Source of the DNA: Eleusine coracana subsp. coracana
Taxonomy: Eukaryota > Streptophyta > Magnoliopsida > Poales > Poaceae
Reading direction: 5' to 3'
Assembly: GCA_032690845.1 (NCBI GenBank)
Contig: CM064417.1
Location: 19,002,501 to 19,066,500, forward strand
DNA: 64,000 nucleotides
Positions 21,770 through 33,847 of the stretch are shown piece by piece. How positions within the stretch are numbered: the first letter of the stretch is position 1; each line of letters begins with the position of its first letter. Position numbers and translations under genes: made by a program. The notes below the pieces were generated by a model. The model worked only from the letters and a program-made list of their open reading frames with translations, was not told the origin of the DNA and made no database searches.

Positions 21770-24643
21770 AACACCTTCCCAAGCATAACCCATGTCCATT
21801 GCTATCTCAAGGAGGTCCTAAGTCAACCTACAAGAAGAAGAAGAACAAGCACAAAACAAAGGCACAAACAACAAAACAAACAAAGAATATACATATTATA
21901 AAGGACAAGTTTCAAGGATACATCACATGAAGTTTGAAAGGTTTAGAACATTGAGTTCTCCCCCTAGCATGTTGAAGGTCTTCTCATCGAGAGGCTTGGT
22001 GAAGATATCCGCCAATTGTTCATGAGCTTGCACGCTCACCAATTCAATGTCCTTCTTCTCAACATGGTCCCCTACGAAGTGATGCTTGACTTGAATATGC
22101 TTTGCATGACCATGATCTCCTATTTGGAGAGCCATCTTGATTAACGCCTCACTATCACAATATAGTGGCATTTGAGTGTAGTTGAGGCCATAATCGAAGA
22201 GAGTTTGCCTCATATAGAGAAGTTGGGCACAACACACTCCTGCTGCCATGTGCTTCGCTTCACTATTGATAGAGCCACCGAGTTTTGCTTCTTTGAGCTC
22301 CAAAATACAAGAGATATTCCAAGAAATTGGCAACCTCCCGATGTGCTCTTCCTATTCACTTTGCCACCTGCAAAGTCAGATTCCGAATACCCAAGTAACT
22401 CAAAGACTCTTGGATACCATAATCCCATGATAGGTGTGTACTTGAGGTATCTAAGTATCCTCTTCACGGTCTTCAATTGTGACTCCTTTGGATTTGCTTG
22501 GTAGCGTGCACATGAGCACAAACTAAACATGATGTCTAATCTAGAGGCGGTGAGATAGAGCAAAGAACCAATCATTGATCTATAGAGCTTGGGGTTCACA
22601 GATTTTCCCTTTACATCATCATCCAAAGGTTTGCTTGTCGCCATAGGTGTATGCAAAGGCTTGCAATTTTCCATGTTGAATCTCTTGAGAAGGTCCTTGG
22701 TATACTTTTCTTGATAAATGAAGTTTCCCTCTCTCAATTTCTTGACTTGAAAACCAAGGAACACATGCAACTCTGTAATCATTTCCTGAAACTCTTCATT
22801 GAACTTCTCATTTGTTGATCCATAGATGGTATCGTCCACATAGATTTGGCACACACAAAGATCCTTCCCAACATGCCTTGTGAACAAGGTGTTGTCAATA
22901 CTTCCAATTTTGAAGCCATTCTTGATAACGAAGTTCCTCAAGTGTTCATACCATGCTCTTGCTTCTTGCTTGAGGCCATAGAGAGCTTTGTTCATTTTGT
23001 ACAGATGTCTTGGATTGCTTAGGATCCTCAAACCCTAGCGGTTGTTCCACATAGACTTTCTCATTGATCTCTCCATTCATGAGTGCACTCTTCACATCCA
23101 TTTGATAGAGTTTGAAGCCACTTATGTGATGCATAAGCAAGGGTCACATGAGCAAATGTTTCTAAGTCAATACCTGCCACTTGAGAATATCGCTTAGCCA
23201 CTAGGCGAGCCTTGTTCTTGACAATGGCCCCTTTCTCATCTTATTTGTTCTTGAAGACCCACTTGGTGCCAACCACAATATGATTCTTGGGCCTTTCCAC
23301 CAATTTCCATACGTTGCATCTCTTGAAGTTGTTCAACTCTTCTTGCGTAGCAATAACCCACTTGTAATCACCCATAGCTTCTTCAATTGTTGTAGGATTA
23401 ATCATGGAGACGAATGAGAAGTTCTCAACTGGAACATTTGCCTCTTTATCATTTTCTTCATTCACATAGTTGGGCTTGTATTGATTTCTCCATGTCCTCA
23501 CTCCCTGAGATGGACTCCCAATGATCAAGTCATGAGAATGATCCTTGTTGATAGCTTTGGGTCTAGGATGATGTTCTTTCTTGAGTGGGAAGTGGTCTAG
23601 GTGAAGTATCTTGTGCATCATGGATTGCTTGCTCTCTTGAGATATGAGTGTATTGGATTCGTAGTGAGGTGGGGGAATCACTTATATGCTTTCTTCTTTT
23701 GAAACTAGAGCTTGGAGTGGAGGTGGGGGTTTTATGTGAAGAGCTTGGAGAAGTGGCTTGAGGTGAAGTATGTGGGGACGCTTGTGGCTCACTTCTCACT
23801 TCGGTTTCCTCATGACTAGGTGGGTGTACTCTCATTGAATCTTGGGAGGAGCTAGAGGGTGTGTCATTAGCATCTTGGGTTGGTTCTTGCACCTCGGAGG
23901 ATAAGATTGGTTAAGGTGATGGAGTAGAGGGGTCACCAATATCATCATCATTTGCCTCATGGGGTAAAACCTCGCCCATGACATGTTCCTCAAAGCTTCT
24001 CTCATTGGCTCATCTCCAAGGTTCACTTCATGAAATTCATCTCCCTTTTGAGAACCATTTGACTCATCAAATTGCACATAATAAGATTCTTCCACACATC
24101 CTGTGGCTGAGTTATAGACCTGATATGCCTTAGAAGTCCTTGAATACCCATCAGGAATGTCTTCATCTGTTCTACTCTCAAACTTCCCGAGATTCCTCCT
24201 CTTCTTGAGAATATAGCTTGTGCAGCCAAAGACCCAAAAATAGGAAACATTCGGTTTCCATCCTACCAATAGCTCAGAGGGTGGCTTCTTCAACAACCAG
24301 TAAAGATATACATGGTTGGAAAGTATAGCAAGTTGTGTTGATTGCTTCAGCCCAAACCTCTCATGAGTCCCATACTTATCTAGCATTGCACGGGCTAGAG
24401 TGATGAGTGTCTTGTTCTTCCTCTCCACTACTCCATTCTGCTCGGGAGTATATGTAGCGGAGAATTCATGCTTGATTCCCTTCTTGCCATAATATTCCTT
24501 CACTGTTGTGTTCTTGAACTCAGTCCCATTGTCATTTCTTATCTTCCCAATGCTAGCCTTAAATTGATTCTTTCCTCTCCTTGCAAACTTTCTAAAGATA
24601 TACTGGCTTGAGATTGTCCACAAGAAAGAAGGTCCAAGTGTAT
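21770..24643 (-). pseudogene. Sire-3: copia pol fragment (integrase, RT, RNase H)
   Basis: A minus-strand pol fragment of a Sirevirus family different from Sire-2/5/6, with no LTR left. Integrase enters at 24623 after its first catalytic Asp: IRNDNGTEF and NGVVERKN are present. RT follows (GTKWVFKNK at 23241, MDVKSALMNGEI, ALYGLKQEARAWY, YVDDTIYGS, with DD retained). Then RNase H (GYSESDFAGG, EAKHMAA, CDSEALI) and the tail LADIFTKPLDEKTF ending at 21923. Frameshifts lie near 23140, 23240, 23690, 23900 and 22250. The right end is cut by Athila-2 at 24644, the left end abuts the Sire-2 LTR at 21769. 21770-21920 is non-coding. Confidence 0.85.
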
Positions 24644-24810
24644 TGTTGACGGTCCTTAAATGCTAAATCCGACTATCAAATCCTTGCATAAATAACAAGA
24701 AAGGAATAACCAACATAGTGGTAGAGGTTTAGTACTAACAATTTCCACTAGTGTTGGTCATTATTTGTATGAAGGTGATTTCTCCACAAAGTTATGGGAA
24801 AACATATTTA
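24644..24810 (+). repeat. Athila-2 5' LTR, first ~165 bp
   Basis: Starts TGTTGACGGTCCTTAAATGC and follows the Athila-5 LTR (54912 on) with interruptions, through TACTAACAA..TTCCAC and GGTGATTT. It breaks off near 24805 and joins RT coding sequence, so most of the LTR, PBS, gag, protease and half of RT are deleted. Confidence 0.75.
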
Positions 24811-24819
24811 AAAAGTGGA

Positions 24820-25970
24820 AGAAAAGGGGGATAGAGGTGGATAGAGCCAAGATTGAAGTCGTAGAAAGGCCTCCACCTCGAATTAATGTTAAGGGGATCC
24901 ATAGCTTCCTAGGACATGCAGGGTTTTATCAACGATTTATTATGGACTTTTCCCAGATCGCTAGATCCCTCACTAGTATTATGGCTAAGGATGCTCCCTT
25001 TCATTTCAATGATGAGTGCCTACATTCCTTTAATATCCTTAAGAAGGCACTCATCTCAGCTCCAATCATTCAATCCCCTGATTGGGCGCTGCCTTTCGAA
25101 ATCATGTGTGATGCTAGTGACTATGCTGTTGGGGCCGTTCTTGGCCAAACCAAAGATAAGAAGCGTCACGCCACAACCTACGCTAGCAAGACCTTGACAG
25201 GAGCACAACTTAAATATGCCACTACAGAAAAAGAGCTCCTTGTCGTCGTTTTTGCTATGGATAAATTTAGGTCTTACTTAGTAAGAGAAAAGGTTATCGT
25301 TCACACTGATCATGCTGCTTTAAAATACCTGTTCACTAAGAAAGATGCTAAACCAAGGCTAATTAGATGGATTCTTCTCCAAGAATTTGACCTTGAATCT
25401 AGAGATAAGAAAAGAGTAGAAAATTCTGTTGTGGATCATTTGTCGCGTATGCAAGTGACTAACATGCAGGAAATTCTGATAAATGACTTCCTCCGTGACG
25501 ACATGCTACTGCAAGTGACGGACTCCAACCCCTGGTACACAGACATTGTGAATTTCATTGTTACAAGATATGTACCACCAGGGGAGGACAAGAAGAAGCT
25601 CATCTATGAGAGTCGACATCATATGTGGGACGACCCGTACCTCTTTAGAGTATGTGCTGACGGGTTGTTCAAAAGATGTGTCCCCAAAATCGAAGGCACC
25701 AAGATAATTGAGATGTGCTGACGGGTTGTTCAAAAGATGTGTCCCTCTTTAGAGTATGTGCCATGCATCTCCATATCAAGGCCACTATGGTGCATACCGC
25801 ACCCAAGCAAAAATCTGCAATAGTGGATTCTTCTGGCCGATAATGCATGAAGACACAAAAGAATTCATTCGAAGATGTCAGAATTGCCAGAAGCATGGAG
25901 GGATTACTGCTCGCAATGCAATGCCCCTAACATAGAACCTCCAAGTGCAATTATTTTATATATGGGGCAT
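24820..25970 (+). pseudogene. Athila-2 pol, part 1: RT end, RNase H, integrase zinc finger
   Basis: Opens at GIEVDRAKIEV (RT thumb/connection), then FLGHAGFYQRF. RNase H follows (IMCDASDYAVGAVLGQ, TTEKELLVVVFAMDKFRSY, HTDHAALKYL), then the LSRMQVTNMQ linker and the integrase N-terminal region (HHMWDDPYLFRVC...). A stop at 25719 is caused by a small templated insertion (25713-25760). After it, the zinc-finger region continues in another frame to 25970, where Sire-4 interrupts it at WGI. The RT catalytic part is missing. Confidence 0.8.
25713..25760 (+). repeat. Templated insertion: two nearby pieces copied in swapped order
   Basis: 25713-25745 repeats the 33 bp at 25652-25684. It is followed at 25745-25760 by a copy of 25641-25656, so two adjacent source pieces reappear in reversed order. 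Homologous copies lack this insert. Typical of synthesis-dependent end joining. Confidence 0.75.
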
Positions 25971-27385
25971 TGAAGGACCAAGAAGGCGACCAGAGGGGGG
26001 GGGGTGAATGGGAGCCAATTAAAGTTGTTTTCAAGAACTTAGCCTATATCCCAATTACAACCCGAATCAACCTCTAAAAGAATCACCAAGGCCACACACA
26101 CCAACTTGTGATGTGCTAACCCTAGGAATGACTCACCACAGCGGAAGAACTAGAGAGAAGCAAAGAAAAACAACCATGACTTAAAAGTAGGAAAGAGAAC
26201 ACAAAATAGACAGATCAGACTGACCATCCATACTACCGGTCAGGGGCATCGGCAGTGCCGATCAAGGAATTTTTTCCCACACCGGCAATGCTGGTCCAGG
26301 AAGTGTGGAATGACATCAGAAAGAAGCTGAGATCAAAAATTCCCACGAAAGTAGCTCCAAAAATAGAGAAAAAGAGAAATTCAGGATTTAGGGAGAAAAG
26401 AAGAACTTGAGCACAAATTTGAAATTCATATCATTGATTCATCAAGCCAAGATACATGGATACATGGCTAGGAAGCCACCCTCTTCCTACCACAATCTAG
26501 AAGAGAAAGAGATCTCTCTCACACACCCTCTCCTGTCCTCTATTACATGAAGACCTTTCCTAGCACTTTGAATGAAGACCTAAGGCAAGGCTAAGGAAAA
26601 GAGAGGCACCTTTTCCACCAGCCCTACCTCTCCTTATATAGACCTAGGGGTTGTCCTAAAGACCATCCTACCCTCACCTATAATACACTGCCACCTACCA
26701 CCAGGGGCATAACCGTCCATCTTTTTCCTCATCGCCCAAACGCCAACGAGCCCTTCACGACTTTGCTTCACCTCGACGCAAGCACCGTGATGGTGCCACG
26801 TGCAACTCCAATCGCCACCATCGGTTTTGAGGCCCAAACCGGGAAACCGCCTTGCACGCTTCTCAAAGCATGACTTCTTGATCTTGACACGTGTCACCTC
26901 ATCCCATGGTCCTCTTCGTCGGCAAGCCTCTCCCGCCTCCAGTCCATTGGAAGCCTCTACTTGCACCGATGCCCGATCACTTTTGACTTAGTCAACACCG
27001 TCGTATTGATCACCACCCATGGTTTTGAGGCTCAACTGCGAAACCGTCCGTGCTTCTTGCCTCTCCACGTGTACGGTATGGATCACCCTTGACTTCACCC
27101 GGCCTCCCGATCGTTTGGCTCCAAGTCTCCTACTTGTGCCCGATCCTCTCGCCGTTGACCGCCAAGTTGACTCGAGTGACCTACACATCATGAGACAAGC
27201 AAACACATTTCCCATCTCCTGCAACTTCTCCAACTTCATTACCAACTCTGGTTAGTCAAAACCATGACATGCACAAACTCATGCAATCCCTAAATTCCCG
27301 CATTTCAACTCAAAAACCGAACTCAACTAATGTCAATTACTCATCATAGATTGCAAACCATGGCACATATGCACGTGGTTTCTTA
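25971..27385 (-). mobile_element. Sire-4: solo LTR of the Sire-2/5 family
   Basis: 1415 bp: TGAAGGACC...GGTTTCTTA on the plus strand, the reverse complement of TGAGAAACC...GGTCCTTCA with one terminal change. Perfect TSD GGCAT at 25966-25970 and 27386-27390. Inserted in the Athila-2 integrase, whose frame resumes at GAC 27392. It is shorter than its relatives (1726 and 1956 bp), so it carries internal deletions. A reverse TATA lies near 26633-26640. Formed by LTR-LTR recombination of a full element. Confidence 0.9.
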
Positions 27386-27390
27386 GGCAT

Positions 27391-28303
27391 TGACTTCATG
27401 GGACCATTTCCAAAGTCCTATGATTGCGAGTACATCTTGGGGGGCGTTGATTATGTATCCAAGTGGATAGAAGCAATGCCATGCAGAGCTGCCGACTCCA
27501 AGCACATCCAGAGAATGTTCCACGAGATCATCTTTCCTCGTTTCGGAATGCCACGGATGGTGATAAGTGATGGTGGGTCTCATTTCATTGATAAGACCTT
27601 CTAGAACTTCTTAAGAGATATTGGTGTACAGCAGAACTTTGCAACAACATACCACCCCCAGACAAGTGGGCAGGTAGAAACTTCAAATAAACAAATCTAG
27701 AACATCCTATAGAAGACCATGAATGAGATGGGGAGTGGATGGAAGATGAAGCTACCAGATGCACTATGGGCATACAGGACAGCATACAAAGCACCGATTG
27801 GTATGCCTCCCTTCTAGCTCGTATATGGAAAAACATGTCATCTACCAGTCGAGCAGGAACATAGAGCACATTGGGCCATCCGGAAATGGAACATGGAGTT
27901 TAGGGAGGCCGAGAGACATAGAAAAATGCAGCCGTCCGAGATAAAGGAATCGAGAGAGAAGGCTTATCATAGTGCCAAGATCTATAAGGATAGAACCAAA
28001 AGATCGCATGACGGAAGGATCAAGCCTAAGGAGTTCAAGCCTAGCGACAAGGTGTTGCTCTCCAACTCCAGAGTCAAGTTTTTTGGCCATGGGAAGCTTC
28101 AGAGTAAATGGGAAGGACCATTCACCATCATTAATGCTGCATCACATGGAGCAATCACACTCCAAGATGATAGAGGGAACCAGTTTAAGGTAAATGGTCA
28201 TCATTTAAAAGTCTTCCTAGAGCCAGATGACAACCAAGGTAAGGAGGTAGATGTGATCAATTTAATTGATTTCAATGCTCTTGAGAAAGAGTGTGGCGGC
28301 TAG
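27391..28303 (+). pseudogene. Athila-2 pol, part 2: integrase
   Basis: Continues after Sire-4. Catalytic D at 27392-27394, D at 27569-27571 (VISDGGSHF) and E at 27677-27679 (GQVETSNKQ) give the D,D-35-E pattern intact. It ends LIDFNALEKECGG at 28303. Stops at 27602 (TGG to TAG) and two more near 27699-27820 break the single frame. No chromodomain. Downstream sequence meets an inverted Athila-3 piece at about 28335. Confidence 0.85.
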
Positions 28304-28334
28304 GCACATCCCAGCTCCTACCCTCTTCACTATG

Positions 28335-29845
28335 AGATGTTCTTGATTTGTTTATTTGAAGTTTCTACCTGCCCGCTTGTCTGGGGGTGGTATGGAGTTG
28401 CAATGTTGTGCTTTACTCCAAGATCCCTTAAGAAGTTCCAAAAGGTCTTATCAATGAAATGAGACCCTCCGTCACTTATCACCATCTGTGGCGTTCCAAA
28501 ACGAGGAAACATGATCTCGTGGAACATTCTCCGTATGTGCTAGGAGTCGGCAGCTCTGCATGGCATTGCCTCTACCCACATGGATACATAATCAACGGCC
28601 GCCAAGATGTACTCGCAATCATAGGACTTTGGAAATGGTCCCATGAAGTCAATGCCCCATACATCAAATAATTCCACTTGAAGGTTGTATATTAGGGACA
28701 TTGCGTTGCGAGCAGTAATCCCTTCATTCTTCTGGCAATTCCAACATCTTTGAATGAATTCTTTTATGTCTTCATGCATTGTCGGATAGAAGAATCTACT
28801 ATGCCAGATTTTTGCTTGGGTGCGGTATGCACCATAGTGGCCTCCATATGGAGATGATGGCATTTCTCAATTATCTTCGTGCCTTCGATTTTGGGGACAC
28901 ATCTTCTTAACAACCCGTCAGCACATACTCTATAGAGGTTCGGGTCGTCCCACATATGATGTCGACTCTCATAGATGAGCTTCTTCTTGTCCTCCCCTGG
29001 TGGTACATATCCTCTAAGAATGAAATTGACAATGTCTGCGTACCATGGGTTGGAGTCCGTCACTTGTAGTAGAATGTCGCCATGGAGGTAGTCATTTATT
29101 GGAATTTCCTACATGTTAGTCACTTGCATACATGACAAATGATCCGCAACAGAATTTTCTACTCCTTTCTTATCTCTAATTTCAAGGTCAAATTCTTGGA
29201 GTAGAAGAATCCATCTAATTAGCCTTGGTTTAGCATCTTTCTTAGTGAGTAGGTATTTTAAAGCAGCACGATTAGTGTGAACGATAACCTTTGCTCCTAC
29301 TAAGTAAGACCAAAACTTATCGATAGCAAAAATGACCGAGCTATTTTTTTGTAGTGGCATAATTAAGTTGTGCTCCTGTGTAGGTCTTGCTAGCGTAGGT
29401 TATGGCGTGATGCTTCTTGTCTTTGGTTTGGCCAAGAACGGCCCCAACAACATAGTCACTAGCATCACACATGATTTCGAAAGGCAGCGCCAATCGGGGG
29501 GTTGAATGATTCGAGCTGAGATGAGTGCCTTCTTAAGGATATTAAAGGAATGTTGGCACTCATTATCGAAATCAAAGGGAGCATCCTTAGCCAAAAGACA
29601 AGTGAGGGGTCTATTGATCTGGGAAAAGTCCTTAATAAATCGTCGATAAAACCCCGCATGTCCTAGGAAGTTATGGGTCCCCTTAACATTAATTGGAGAT
29701 GGAAGCCTTTCTATGACTTCAATCTTGGCTCTATCCACCTCTATCCCCCTTTCGGACATAAGGTGTCCTAACACAATTCCCTCTCGGACCATAAAGTGGC
29801 ACTTTTTCCAATTAAGTACCAAGTCCTTCCTACCACTCATGAGGC
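28335..29845 (-). pseudogene. Athila-3 pol fragment: RT end, RNase H, integrase
   Basis: Minus strand. From 29840: KDLVLNWKKCHFMVREG, then GHAGFYRRFIKDF and RNase H pieces to 29109 (with a frame break near 29380), then the integrase zinc finger (28764-29063) and core with D in VWGIDFMGPF and ISDGGSHF. It stops at VETSNKQIKNI (28335), truncating the integrase. It is an inverted relative of Athila-2, facing it tail to tail across 28304-28334. It probably did not belong originally to the gag-PR block at 30548-32113, because an LTR-like stretch separates them. Confidence 0.8.
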
Positions 29846-30470
29846 CTAGGGGAGTAGGATGACAGGTGAGTGTGGGTGGTGAAAGAGTGAGGTGACATGT
29901 GTGACCCTCTTTTATTTACTTTCACTCATGGTGGGAACCATTTGGTGAGCATTTTTTTCAAAAAGGAAAGGCTGGGTACACCTCCTCGATTAATGGCTAT
30001 CATCCCTGCATTAGAACAGCATGGAATCCGAGAAAACCCATGGCCGGGCGGCATGGCTTACCGGGCGGCACTGAAATCACCCAGCTGGGTGGTCATTTTT
30101 CATGAAAAATGACCTCCCGGGGTGCTAAAAAACTTGATGGTTACTCAGGCCAGGTGGCTCAAATGTTACCCAGCCAGGTGGTCAAATTCCATCAAAAATG
30201 ACCTCCTGGGTGCTGAAAATTGACTGTCCGGGTTAGAGTCTGGGTGACTTAAAAGTTACCCAGTCGGGTGGTTATTTTTCGTGAAAAATGACCTCCCGGG
30301 TGTTGAAAAACTGACTGGTCAGGACAGAGCCCTGGATATGCACTCGGGTGGTCGTTTTGACCCAAAATTGACCTCCCGGCCAGGAAACTTGGCCAAGTTA
30401 TTTATGTTTTTAGCCTAATTTAATGGTTAACAAAGGAAATAAAAGCAAACTAATTCTGTGGTATGTACAA
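29846..30470 (-). repeat. Athila-3 LTR-like block, start of LTR only
   Basis: The reverse complement matches 36240-36880 of Athila-4 nearly throughout, including AAATTAGGC, the GGCCGGGAGGTCAATTTT palindrome array, and CCTACTCCCCTAGGC at the end. In both elements it follows the protease tail. It breaks at 29846 into RT coding sequence. Confidence 0.6.
30091..30373. repeat. Array of four palindromic units, ~80-90 bp period
   Basis: Cores at 30091-30114, 30180-30203, 30270-30293 and 30350-30373. The first is a perfect 24-bp palindrome (half-site GGTCATTTTTCA); the others are imperfect. Each is flanked by CCAGC(T)GGGT on one side and CTCCCGGGTG on the other. Confidence 0.85.
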
Positions 30471-30547
30471 GAGAAAAGGAGGGATAAATATCGGTTACCT
30501 TCCGACGAGGGTCCGGATTTTCGTCCCGAACAAGACGTTCTCCACGT

Positions 30548-31967
30548 TCAGTTTCGCGCGGTGCCCTTCGTGGATGGAGAATTTTCCATGATCGGTGCAA
30601 CTTCTTTCTTTTGCCATACTTGTTTGATCTTCTTCGGCTTGGCAAGGACCTTTTTCTTCATTTCCTGTAGCTCATTCTTCTTCTTGGGTAGCAGTCGTGC
30701 GCTCTTGACTTTTACCACAGGTGCACCCGATTTTGGTGGGATTGGGTACACCACAATTTTCTGCACCCTATTAGGATTTTTGCCATAAAAGATGCGTTCC
30801 TGATTGCATTGTTCCGTTCGAGGCTTGAAGGAAAATTTTTGTTTGTTCCCGTTAATTTTAAGGTGGATTTCTCCAGCCCCAACATCAATGTTGGCATTTG
30901 CGGTGCTGAGGAATGGCCCTCCTAGTATAAGAGGTGTCTTTACATCGGCCTCCATATCTAGCACCACAAAGTCGACAGGAACGAGACAGTTCCTTATCTT
31001 CATGGGTACGTCCTCCGCGATGCCCGCCGGGTAGCGGACTGATTGGTCGGCGAGCTGCAAGCACATTGCTGTAGGGGATAATGAATTGACATTAAGTTTG
31101 TCATACACCACCTTTGGCATGACGCTCACGCTTGCCCCCAAATCACAAAGGGCGTTGTTGAATTGTTGCATCCCGATGGAACATGGGATGGTTGGGCATT
31201 CCAGATCTCGCTTCTTTTGTGGGAGGGAGTTCAAGATAGCGGTGCTGCACTCTTCTGCTAATTTGATAATTTCCGTGGACGGCATTAGAATTTTCTTGTT
31301 GAGGATGTCCTTTAGGTACTTAGAGTAGGTTGGGACCTGCATGGCATCAAGTAGTGGTATATTAACATATAATTTTTTGTTACCTCTACAAATTTCCCAA
31401 ATTGCTCGTCCGCTATTGGCTTGCGTTGGCGAGAGGGCAATGGCAACACTGGCATCTCATAAAACTCATGTGGCGCCTTCTTGAGGGGGTGCCTTTGCCT
31501 CTTCAACTTCAGTTTCTTCTTCATCCTCTGACTCTGCATTGTGTTCCCTGTCCTTCCCTACATTGTTAGGATTTGGCGGGTCCTGTGTAGATTTTCCGCC
31601 GCTAGTTGTGACAGCATTAACATTTCCCTTGGGGCTAGCTTCTGGCTAACCGAGAAACTTGCCAGAGTTAGGCTTAACAATAGAAGCGGTCAGCTGAGCA
31701 ATTTGTGTTTCTAACATTTTATTATGACTAAGCTGGTTTTGCATAGAGGTATTGAAGGCTTCCATGCAAGAATCTAAGCTTTCTAGGACTTTATCAGTAG
31801 TAATAAATTTCCTACTAATACTTTCATTGATTTTAGATTGTCCTAGAACAAGATCACGGAAGGAAGGTTCATTACAAGTGAAGTTTCCAGAGTTACCCGT
31901 ACTTTTGTCAAAGGAGAGGTTTGGCTTGGACTCCCATCCGAAGTTGTTCGTGTGGGGCCTAAACCCG

Positions 31968-31998
<31 letters not shown>

Positions 31999-32113
31999 AG
32001 TTCACTTCTTCTTCTTGAGTCTCAGGCAGCGACTTCCCATATGGCCAACATTGCCGCAAACTTCACAAGTCATGAGGGAGTCTAAGGATTGGACAGTCTA
32101 CGATGAATCCATC
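30548..32113 (-). pseudogene. Athila-3 gag C-terminus and protease
   Basis: Minus strand. gag enters at 32113 with knuckle CEVCGNVGHMGSRC (C-X2-C-X4-H-X4-C, about 32040-32080). An Asn run follows from an (AAC)10 repeat, then a Gln/Asn-rich tail with a stop near 31646. A 264-codon open frame (31342-30548) holds the aspartic protease: CDLGASVSVMP carries DLGAS in place of the usual DTGAS, a common Athila variant, then LADQSVRYPAGIAEDV and PLILGGPFLSTANANIDV. The tail is basic (KKNELQEMKKKVLAKPKK). The 5' part of gag is cut by the Sire-5 LTR at 32114. A protein from 30548-31342 could be read but lacks its gag context. Confidence 0.8.
31968..31997 (-). repeat. (AAC)10 microsatellite coding poly-Asn
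   Basis: Ten TTG units on the plus strand, read as consecutive Asn codons in the gag frame on the minus strand. Prone to length change. Confidence 0.9.
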
Positions 32114-32852
32114 TGAGAAACCATGTGGATATGTGCCATGGTTTGTAATATGTGATGAGTAATTGACATTGGTTGAGTTCGGTGTTTGAGTTGAAATACG
32201 GGAATCTAGGGACTACATGAGTTTGTGCATGTCATGGTTTTGACTAACCGGGGTTGGTGAGGATATTGGAGAGTTTGTAGGAGATGAGAAATGTGTTTGC
32301 TTGTCTCTGATGTGTAGGTCACTGGAGTCAACTTGACGGTCAATGGCGAAAGGATCAGGCACAAGTAGGAGACTTGGGGTCGGACAATCGGGAGGCCGAG
32401 TGAAGTCAGGGGTGATTGATACCGTACACATGGAGAGGCAAGAAGCACAGACGGTTTCACGGTTGAGCCTCAAAACCGTAGGTGGTGATCAAGACGGCAG
32501 GGTTGACCAAGTCAAAGGTGATCGGGCGTCGGTGCAAGTAGAGGCTTCCAATGAACCAGAGGTAGGAGAGACCTGCCGATGAGGAGGATCACGGGATGAG
32601 ATGACACGCGTCAAGATCAAGAAGTCACGATTTGAGAAGCATGCAAGGCGGTTTCCCAGTTTGGGCCTCAAAAATGATGGCTGTGATTAGAGGTGCACGT
32701 GGCACCATCGTGGAGCTTGCGTCGAGGCGAAGCAAAGTTGTGAAGGGCTCGATGGCGCTTGGGCGAAGGAAAAAGTGTTGGACGGTTTTGCCCCTAGTGG
32801 TAGGTGGCAATGAGTTATAGGTCAAGGGTGGAGTTGTCTTGGACCCTAGGCC

Positions 32853-32860
32853 TATATAAG
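32853..32860 (+). promoter_or_regulatory. TATA box of Sire-5 LTR
   Basis: TATATAAG in CTAGGCCTATATAAGGAGAGG; the same context occurs in the Sire-2 LTR (20561) and reversed in Sire-4 (26633). Confidence 0.7.
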
Positions 32861-33427
32861 GAGAGGTGTGGCTGGTGAGGTCTTCATGTAATAGAGGAGA
32901 GGAGAGGGTGTGTGAGAGACATGTCTTTCTCTTCCAAATAGTGGGCGGAAGAGGGTGGCTTCCTAGCCTTTTATCCATGGATCTTGTAAGCATGTTTCTA
33001 CGATATGAAAGTTATTTTCGTGCTCAAGATCTTCCTCTCTCCCTAAATCCCAAATTTCTCTTTTCCTCCATTTTTAGAGCTATTTTCCTGGAAATTTTTG
33101 ATCTTATTTTTAAGTGATTTTTAGGAGCAGATTTCTTGGGGATCTTAGTGCTATGATGAGCTAGAACAATCCTTCATGGGTCCTTGACCAAATCAAAAGC
33201 TCTAGCACCTTCAATTTGAAGGATTTCTCAAGTTTCCTCTTTTTGGTGTTCTTGGCATAAGATCTGAAATTCATGATGATTCCTTGAGCCAATTGAGTGG
33301 ATATTCTAGGATTAGGGTCGTGATGTGTTAAGGATTATTGGTCCAAAAATCACACATTTTGGAGATCATTTGGTTAAGTTTTGGAGAAATTTGTGCGAAA
33401 ATCGTGACAGTTTTCTGTTCTATCGGG

Positions 33428-33605
33428 GGTCGATCGGCACTGCCGATGACCAGGACCGGCACTGCTGGTGGGTCTAAGCTTGGATCGGCACAGCCGATGC
33501 CACGACCGGCACTGCCGGTGGCTTGAGCCTGATCATAGCCATCAACACTGCCGATAGCCACTACCGGCACTGCCGATGGTGCCAACCGGCAGTGCTGATG
33601 GCTGT
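33428..33605. repeat. Cluster of ACCGGCACTGCCGGT-type palindromes
   Basis: At least eight variants of CGGCACTGCCGATG in 180 bp, including the perfect odd palindrome at 33505-33519. Unlike the Sire-1 palindromes, these lie downstream of the TATA box. Confidence 0.75.
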
Positions 33606-33841
33606 GGTCTTGTGTGTTTCTTGACTATTTTGAGTCTTAGCAGTTCTTCTTTGTTTCCATTGTGTTCCACTGTAGTTGTTGATCACTCCTATGGTTGGCA
33701 CATCACAAGTTGGTGTGTGTGGGCTTGGTGATCGGTTTAGAGGTTGGCTTGGGCTGTAATTGGGACATAGGCCACGATCTTGTGAAGAATTTTAATTAGC
33801 TCCCATTTACCCCCCTCTGGCTGCCTTCTTGGTCCTTTAAT

Positions 33842-33847
33842 TGGTAT
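33842..33847 (+). promoter_or_regulatory. Sire-5 primer-binding site, first half (rest at 38143-38156)
   Basis: TGGTAT here and GGTATCAGAGTCGG at 38143 rebuild TGGTATCAGAG, the standard site for initiator Met tRNA in copia elements. Athila-4 inserted in it and duplicated GGTAT. Confidence 0.88.

Larger units (their letters stand above)
32114..33839 (+). repeat. Sire-5 5' LTR
   Basis: 1726 bp, TGAGAAACC...GGTCCTTTA (final CA changed to TA). Followed by a 2-nt spacer and the PBS. TATA box at 32853-32860 (TATATAAG). About 370 bp nearest its 3' end is rich in GCACTGCCGAT-type units. Confidence 0.88.

Noticed and set aside
31968..31997. (TTG)n as a standalone regulatory repeat
   Set aside because: It lies in the gag frame as an Asn run; simple microsatellite expansion suffices.
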